64,000 nt of DNA from Elusimicrobia bacterium RIFOXYA2_FULL_47_53 (lineage in GTDB: Bacteria; Elusimicrobiota; Endomicrobiia; Endomicrobiales; XYA2-FULL-47-53): positions 62,001 through 126,000 of the forward strand of contig MGVE01000001.1 in the NCBI GenBank assembly GCA_001800315.1, written 5' to 3'. The translations under genes and the position numbers were made by a program. Every line of letters begins with the position of its first letter. Position 1 is the stretch's first letter. Below, in pieces: positions 59,390-64,000 of the stretch. The notes beneath the pieces are model-generated. The model was not told where the DNA came from. It searched no databases and was given only the letters and a program-made list of their open reading frames with translations.

Positions 59390-60357
59390 TATACGATACC
59401 TTCCGCGAAGAGGTCTCTTTCGTCAACAATGCCGGCCGGCTTCTGATTTTTGCCGACAACCGGTATATTGTCAAAATTATGCTGTTTTATTATCTTGACC
59501 GCGTCTACGGCCAGCGTCTCGGGGCTTATAGTCAGCGGCTGGCGCGTCATAACTTCCTTAATTTTTCTATTCATGAGTGATTTGTCTTTCTGAAGCTTCC
59601 TTCTTAAATCTCCGTCGGTAAAAAAGCCTGTAAAGCGGCCGGCATTGTCAACGACATTTGTGGCCCCGAGCCTGGTCCTGGTCATGACAAGCAGAGCCTC
59701 GTTAACTGAGCGGTTTTCATTGATAACCGGGTTGTCCTTGCCTTTTCTCATAATATCTTTAACCCTGACTGTAAGTTTTTTTCCGAGTCCGCCGGCCGGA
59801 TGGAACTTAGCCAGAGTTTCTTTTTTAAAACCTTTCTTTTCTGAGGCGCAAAGCGCGATAGCGTCGCCTAAGGCCAGCATGGCTGATGTTGAAGCCGTGG
59901 GAGCCAGGTTATAGGGGCAGGCCTCTTTTTCTATGTGGGAGTTAATAATCAGGTCGGCGTATTTCCAGGGCTTTGCCGACGGGCGCCCGGTCATGACAAT
60001 GACCCGAATGCCCATATTCTTAATGACGGGCAGAACTTTTTTAATTTCGTCGGTTTCTCCCGTGTAGGAAAGCAGAAGGACAATGTCGTTAGGCATAAGC
60101 ATGCCGATGTCACCGTGCAGGCACTCGGCAGGGTGCAGAAAAACCGAAGGTATGCCCATAGAGGACATGGTAGCCGCTATCTTCCTTCCGATAAGCCCGG
60201 ATTTTCCCACGCCCATTATTACAATTCTTCCCGAACATTCCGCGATAATGCCGACGGCCTGAAAGAATTCGTCGTCTAAATGTTTCAGCTGGCTCTTTAC
60301 TGCATTTGCCTCAATAATAAGTGTCTGTCTGGCCCGTTCAATTAAGTTTGCGCTCAT
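59389..60357 (-). CDS. kdsD: Arabinose-5-phosphate isomerase (KpsF/GutQ/KdsD)
   Basis: The 322-residue protein has an N-terminal SIS domain ([20 protein letters not shown] near residue 45, [13 protein letters not shown] near 75) and two CBS domains in residues 200-322. It converts ribulose-5-phosphate to arabinose-5-phosphate, the precursor for KDO and related ulosonates. I start at ATG 60357, after AAGGA; an earlier GTG at 60375 overlaps trpF. Its place between trpF and trpB is unusual. The window's KdsC-like protein and NeuB-type enzyme could use its product. Confidence 0.92.
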   Translation of the reverse strand: MSANLIERARQTLIIEANAVKSQLKHLDDEFFQAVGIIAECSGRIVIMGVGKSGLIGRKIAATMSSMGIPSVFLHPAECLHGDIGMLMPNDIVLLLSYTGETDEIKKVLPVIKNMGIRVIVMTGRPSAKPWKYADLIINSHIEKEACPYNLAPTASTSAMLALGDAIALCASEKKGFKKETLAKFHPAGGLGKKLTVRVKDIMRKGKDNPVINENRSVNEALLVMTRTRLGATNVVDNAGRFTGFFTDGDLRRKLQKDKSLMNRKIKEVMTRQPLTISPETLAVDAVKIIKQHNFDNIPVVGKNQKPAGIVDERDLFAEGIV

Positions 60358-60367
60358 ATTTTCCTTT

Positions 60368-61000
60368 CTAGGCACGCCTCGCCGCCGTAATAAAGTTTTT
60401 CATTTTATCGTAATCTTTTCTGCGCTGGAGCCGTTCCACTCCCGAGGCCGCGTCAACCCCGAAAGGCCTTACTTTTTCAACCGCGTCGGCGACATTTTCC
60501 GGAGCCAGTCCGCCCGCCAGAAAAAACGGCTTGTTCAAATCCCTGGCCTTCAGCGCGATATCCCAGTTAAAAACTTTTCCCGTGCCGCCTGCCGCGTCTT
60601 CGGAAAAAGCGTCAAGCAAAAAGAAGTCGGCGCAGTTTAAGTAATTTTTCATTTCCTCAACTACCGAGTCATCCTTCACCCTGAAAGCTTTTATTATCGG
60701 CAATGATGTCTTTGAAAATACGGTGGCGCAGTACTCGGGCGATTCTGAGCCGTGCAGCTGAATGTATTTTAGAGCGCATTTCTTCGCCGCCTTCACCAGG
60801 GCATCCAAATCCTCGTCGGCGAAAACTCCGACGCTGGCGACAAAGCCCGGCAAAGACGATATTACTTCAGAAGCGAGTTTTACCGAAACTTTTCTGGGGC
60901 TCTCTTTAACGAAATTAAAACCCACTAAATCGGCGCCGAGGTTGGCGGCAAGCATTGCGTCTTCCGCGTTTGTAATGCCGCAAATCTTTATTTTTATCAT
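60368..61000 (-). CDS. trpF: Phosphoribosylanthranilate isomerase
   Basis: The 210-residue barrel has IKICGITNAEDA near residue 3 (catalytic Cys), QLHGSESPEY near 81, LDAFSEDAAGGTGKVFNW near 128 and AGGLAPENV near 157. It isomerises phosphoribosylanthranilate to CdRP. It overlaps trpC by four bases and is followed 10 bases later by kdsD. Confidence 0.96.
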   Translation of the reverse strand: MIKIKICGITNAEDAMLAANLGADLVGFNFVKESPRKVSVKLASEVISSLPGFVASVGVFADEDLDALVKAAKKCALKYIQLHGSESPEYCATVFSKTSLPIIKAFRVKDDSVVEEMKNYLNCADFFLLDAFSEDAAGGTGKVFNWDIALKARDLNKPFFLAGGLAPENVADAVEKVRPFGVDAASGVERLQRRKDYDKMKNFITAARRA

Positions 61001-61779
61001 GTTCTTAACTCTCTTAATGTGGATTTTGGGTCAGCGCTTCTCATAAGCGTTTCGCCAATCAAAAAATTGCCGGCGCCTAACGCGGCAAAACGGTTGATAT
61101 CGCCTTTCCCGCTGATGCCGCTTTCAATTACAATCAGCTTATCTTTTGGCACTTTAGGGATAAGCCGCTCGGAGACTGAGAGGTCAACCTTAAAATCGTT
61201 GAGGTTGCGGTTGTTAATCCCGACTATGCGCGCGCCGCAGTCAATAACTGTTTTTAATTCCTCTTCGTCGTGAATCTCAAAAAGGCAGTCCATGTCAAGC
61301 GCCGAGGCAACTCTAAAAAGTTCTCTTAAGGCATCGGCCTTAAGAAGCGCGGCTATCAGCAGGACAGCGTCGGCGCCGGCATAATAAGATTCGTAGAGCT
61401 GATACACTTCAGTAATAAAGTCTTTGCGCAAAACAGGAATTGATACGCCTGTCTTTACGGCCGTCAGGTATTCCAGGCTTCCTAAAAAAAATGTTTCCTC
61501 TGTGAGCACCGATATGGCTGCCGCGCCGCCCGACTCATAGGTTTTAGCGATAGCTAAAGGGTCAAAACTTTCCGTCAGCAGGCCTTTTGAAGGGCTGGCG
61601 CGTTTTATTTCAGCGATAATGTTGGGCCCGGAGCTTTTAAGAGCGTCGTAGAGTCCGGCTCTTTTGACATTCTTTTTTACGGCGCAAAGTTCTTTGAGCC
61701 TGTCCGCGGGAAGAAGTTTTTTCTTTTCCTCAACCGCGGCGGTTTTTGAAGCTACGATTTCTTTTAATATTGAGTGCAT
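60997..61779 (-). CDS. trpC: Indole-3-glycerol-phosphate synthase
   Basis: The 260-residue barrel has IIAEIKRASPSKG near residue 54, LRKDFITEVYQLYES near 117, LFEIHDEEEL near 166, GINNRNL near 186 and ESGISGKGD near 218. It closes CdRP to indole-glycerol phosphate. It overlaps trpF by four bases and trpD by one base (TAATG). Confidence 0.97.
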   Translation of the reverse strand: MHSILKEIVASKTAAVEEKKKLLPADRLKELCAVKKNVKRAGLYDALKSSGPNIIAEIKRASPSKGLLTESFDPLAIAKTYESGGAAAISVLTEETFFLGSLEYLTAVKTGVSIPVLRKDFITEVYQLYESYYAGADAVLLIAALLKADALRELFRVASALDMDCLFEIHDEEELKTVIDCGARIVGINNRNLNDFKVDLSVSERLIPKVPKDKLIVIESGISGKGDINRFAALGAGNFLIGETLMRSADPKSTLRELRT

Positions 61780-62828
61780 TATGAGTTTGTGAGCCTGACT
61801 AATTCTTCCAGTTTATTTAGAGCAAGCCCCCGCTCAAGCGAGTCGGCGGCTAATCTGACGCCGTGAGCCATATCTGTTGCTTTTCCGCCCACCAAAAGCG
61901 CCGCGGCGGAATTAAGAATGACCACATCGGCCCTGGGGCCTTTCGCGCCTTTAAATATTTCCCTGAGTATCGCCGCGTTTTGAACGGCGTTTCCGCCTTT
62001 AATTTGATCAATGCCGGCGCGCTTAAGCCCGAAATCCTCAGGAGTAATCTTAAATGATATAACCTCACCGGCGTTAAGCTCCGCCACATGGGTTACTCCC
62101 GATATGGATATCTCGTCCATGCCGTCCTCGCCGTGAACAACCCAGGCTCGCTTTGAGCCGAGGTTGCTGAGCACCTGCGCGAGCATCTCAACGAGATTCC
62201 TGGAATATACTCCGAGAACCTGTGCCGTTGCTCCTGCGGGATTTGTCAAAGGGCCCAGCACGTTAAATATGGTCCTGATGCCAATTTGGCGCCTGGGGTT
62301 AATCGCGTGTTTCATGGCTCCGTGCAGTGAAGTCGCGAAAAGAAACCCTATGCCTATTTTGCTGATGCATTCCTCTACTTTTTCCGGGGCTATGTTAATG
62401 TTGACACCAAGAGCCTCAAGCACATCGGCGCTGCCGCAGGCGCTTGAAACGGAGCGGTTGCCGTGTTTGGCTACGGTCAGACCGCAGGAGGCGACCACAA
62501 AAGCCGTGGCCGTGGAGATGTTGAATGTTGAGGTGCCGTCACCGCCTGTGCCGCAGGTGTCCAGTATGGTTTCAGCGTCAATGTTAATGTCGTCTCTGTC
62601 AATGTCAAGCGCGGCTTTTACTCTTATTGGCGTCGCGAAACGGCGCATCACCCTGGCGCAGCCTGTAATCTCTGAAATTGTTTCGCCCTTCATTCTAAGC
62701 GCCGTAATAAATGCCGCTATCTGAGCGTCGGTAGCTTCACCGCCCATAATCTCGGCCATTACATCGGAGGCTTCTTTTTCCGTAAGGTCCTGCCCGTTTA
62801 CGGCCTTATTTATTGCCTCTTTTATCAT
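61779..62828 (-). CDS. trpD: Anthranilate phosphoribosyltransferase
   Basis: The 349-residue protein has an N-terminal helical domain and the PRPP-binding block [16 protein letters not shown] near residue 90, [15 protein letters not shown] near 119, [18 protein letters not shown] near 176 and [10 protein letters not shown] near 234. It adds the phosphoribosyl group to anthranilate. It overlaps trpG by four bases. Confidence 0.97.
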   Translation of the reverse strand: MIKEAINKAVNGQDLTEKEASDVMAEIMGGEATDAQIAAFITALRMKGETISEITGCARVMRRFATPIRVKAALDIDRDDINIDAETILDTCGTGGDGTSTFNISTATAFVVASCGLTVAKHGNRSVSSACGSADVLEALGVNINIAPEKVEECISKIGIGFLFATSLHGAMKHAINPRRQIGIRTIFNVLGPLTNPAGATAQVLGVYSRNLVEMLAQVLSNLGSKRAWVVHGEDGMDEISISGVTHVAELNAGEVISFKITPEDFGLKRAGIDQIKGGNAVQNAAILREIFKGAKGPRADVVILNSAAALLVGGKATDMAHGVRLAADSLERGLALNKLEELVRLTNS

Positions 62829-63406
62829 CTTTTCAGCCTTTTGCAGTTATTAAAGAAATTGCGCAGCAGCTTCTTGCCTTCATGGGTAAGAATAGATTCC
62901 GGATGGAACTGAACGCCTTCAACCATGAGAGTTTTGTGCCTCAGGCCCATTATCTCGCCGTCTTTTGTCACGGCGCTGACCTTAAGGCAGTCCGGAAGCG
63001 TTTTTTTATCCACCAGCAGCGAATGGTAACGCGTAGCCTCAAAGGGGTTTGGCAGATTTTTGAATATTGTTTTGCCGTCATGTTTTATCATGGAGGTTTT
63101 GCCGTGCATAAGCGTTTTGGCGCGCACTATTCTGCCTCCGAAAGCCTCTCCTATGCACTGAAGGCCCAGGCAGACGCCGAAAATAGGAATTTTACCGGCG
63201 AAACGCTTTATGAGATCCAGAGATATGCCGGCCTGTTTCGGGTTGCCGGGGCCCGGAGAAATCAATATCCAGTCCGGGTTCATGCGCTCAATTTCTTCAA
63301 GGGAAATCTCGCTGTTTCTGAAAACTCTAATATTTTTTTCCCATTCTCCGAGGTACTGGACAATGTTGTAAACGAAAGAATCGTAGTTGTCAATAACGAG
63401 TATCAT
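62825..63406 (-). CDS. trpG: Anthranilate synthase glutaminase subunit
   Basis: The 193-residue class I glutaminase has [11 protein letters not shown] near residue 5, [11 protein letters not shown] near 51, GVCLGLQCI near 78 (catalytic Cys) and VQFHPESI near 171. It supplies ammonia to TrpE. It is a stand-alone TrpG, overlapping trpE by one base and trpD by four. PabA function could be shared. Confidence 0.96.
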   Translation of the reverse strand: MILVIDNYDSFVYNIVQYLGEWEKNIRVFRNSEISLEEIERMNPDWILISPGPGNPKQAGISLDLIKRFAGKIPIFGVCLGLQCIGEAFGGRIVRAKTLMHGKTSMIKHDGKTIFKNLPNPFEATRYHSLLVDKKTLPDCLKVSAVTKDGEIMGLRHKTLMVEGVQFHPESILTHEGKKLLRNFFNNCKRLKR

Positions 63407-64000
63407 CAGATCAAACCTTTTTCGGCTTTTTCTATCGCAGAGAAAAGAGCCGCCGCTTTGTTTTTTGATTCCTGAAGCTCTTTTGAAGGCACGGAATCTG
63501 CGACTATTCCGGCTCCGGCCTGGGCATAAGCCACGCCTTTCTTAAGGACTAAGGTCCTTATCGTTATCGCCATGTCCATATTGCCTGAATAGGAAAAGTA
63601 TCCCACCGCGCCGGCGTAGGGCCCGCGAGCCTCGGGTTCCAGTTCGTCAATTATTTCCATGGCGCGAACCTTGGGAGCGCCTGAAACCGTTCCGGCCGGA
63701 AAGCAGGCCCTGAAAAGGTCAAAGCTGTCCATGCCGGGTTTAAGCGTTCCGGTTACGGAAGAAACTATATGTATTACATGTGAGTATTTCTCTATGGTCA
63801 TAAGCTGTGGGACCCTGACACTCGCGCTTTTGCATACCCGGCCCAGGTCATTTCTTCCGAGGTCCACAAGCATAATATGTTCCGCGCGCTCCTTCGGATC
63901 CGCCAGAAGTTCACGGGAAAGGCGCGTTTCTTCAGCCTCATCTTTTCCCCTGGGCCTTGTGCCGGCTATAGGCCTGGTCTCGGCGAAATCGTCTTCTTTG
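63406..64000 (-). CDS. trpE: Anthranilate synthase component I (C-terminal part)
   Basis: The frame is open from the stop at 63406 to the window edge (about 198 codons). It has the chorismate-binding-enzyme blocks [40 protein letters not shown] and the late [21 protein letters not shown] in order. TrpE forms anthranilate from chorismate with TrpG. An internal ATG at 63873 is not the true start, since conserved residues lie before it. The N-terminus, and any leader or attenuator, are outside the window. Confidence 0.95.
   Translation of the reverse strand, partial: KEDDFAETRPIAGTRPRGKDEAEETRLSRELLADPKERAEHIMLVDLGRNDLGRVCKSASVRVPQLMTIEKYSHVIHIVSSVTGTLKPGMDSFDLFRACFPAGTVSGAPKVRAMEIIDELEPEARGPYAGAVGYFSYSGNMDMAITIRTLVLKKGVAYAQAGAGIVADSVPSKELQESKNKAAALFSAIEKAEKGLI

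Noticed and set aside
62164-62724. 186-codon plus-strand open frame opposite trpD
   Set aside because: It is an antisense shadow of the conserved trpD coding region; the predicted protein has no recognisable motif and no ribosome site.
62813-63475. 220-codon plus-strand open frame opposite trpG
   Set aside because: Antisense to trpG/trpE overlap; the minus-strand motifs (GVCLGLQ, FHPES) are decisive.
63406-63873. Short trpE starting at ATG 63873
   Set aside because: Conserved TrpE sequence ([14 protein letters not shown]) lies before that ATG in the same frame, so the gene continues beyond the window edge.

Overview
The window is one uninterrupted block of minus-strand genes, so transcription runs from position 64000 towards 1. 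There are no rRNA, tRNA or CRISPR features that I can see, and no gene-free stretch longer than about 160 bases. Most neighbours overlap by 1, 4, 8 or 11 bases or sit within 30 bases of each other, as in long polycistronic units. LptD, KdsD, a KdsC-like phosphatase, Wzz and Wzx point to a Gram-negative (diderm) bacterium with lipopolysaccharide and a Wzx/Wzy-type surface glycan. The gene mix and the secreted ITYQGRL-type proteins resemble what is seen in uncultivated lineages such as Omnitrophota or Elusimicrobiota and their relatives, but this placement is a guess from the genes alone.

Region 1 (64000 down to 52.3 kb) is housekeeping: trpE(partial)-trpG-trpD-trpC-trpF-kdsD-trpB-trpA-accD-folC-ROK kinase-lptD. 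The tryptophan genes are translationally coupled and carry an arabinose-5-phosphate isomerase between trpF and trpB.

Region 2 (52.3 to 40 kb) makes nucleotide sugars and starts the glycan locus: GT2, wzz, a GDP-mannose dehydratase/reductase-like SDR, rmlA, an RmlC-like cupin, a UDP-HexNAc 4-epimerase-like SDR, rmlB, rmlD, ugd, a frameshifted secreted collar-domain protein, a UDP-xylose-synthase-like SDR, then a GT39-like membrane transferase, a GT2 and a DUF2304 protein. Products would be dTDP-rhamnose, UDP-glucuronate and UDP-xylose.

Region 3 (39.8 to 31.4 kb) holds twin B12-type radical SAM proteins, two glycosyltransferases, a secreted protein with its own strong sigma-70-like promoter, two methyltransferases and a winged-helix regulator.

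Region 4 (31.4 to 17.6 kb) is the most unusual. It has legB, a GxxExxY-protein cassette flanked by inverted ~22-bp-period repeats, rfbF-rfbG, a short second NeuB-type synthase without an antifreeze-like domain, a KdsC-like phosphatase, a palindromic intergenic element, a thiamine-diphosphate enzyme, a Gfo/Idh/MocA dehydrogenase, two SPASM-type radical SAM proteins, an SDR, a zinc-domain methyltransferase, a NUDIX hydrolase and rfbH. It looks like a CDP-3,6-dideoxyhexose pathway combined with a second, uncharacterised ulosonic-acid-like pathway; the usual RfbI/E3 reductase is absent.

Region 5 (17.6 kb to 1) has two membrane-associated glycosyltransferases, then a complete CMP-legionaminic-acid set by the GDP route (legC, ptmE, legH, legI, legG, two ptmA/ptmF-like oxidoreductases, legF). 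It ends with HisF/HisH paralogues and a WbpG/PseA-type amidotransferase predicted to make an acetamidino derivative, an acetyltransferase, the Wzx flippase, a possible glycosyltransferase and two more acetyltransferases. Repeats or palindromic elements lie at several module boundaries (about 13.86, 26.6, 29.9/30.3 and 39.9 kb), which fits assembly of the locus from exchangeable cassettes.
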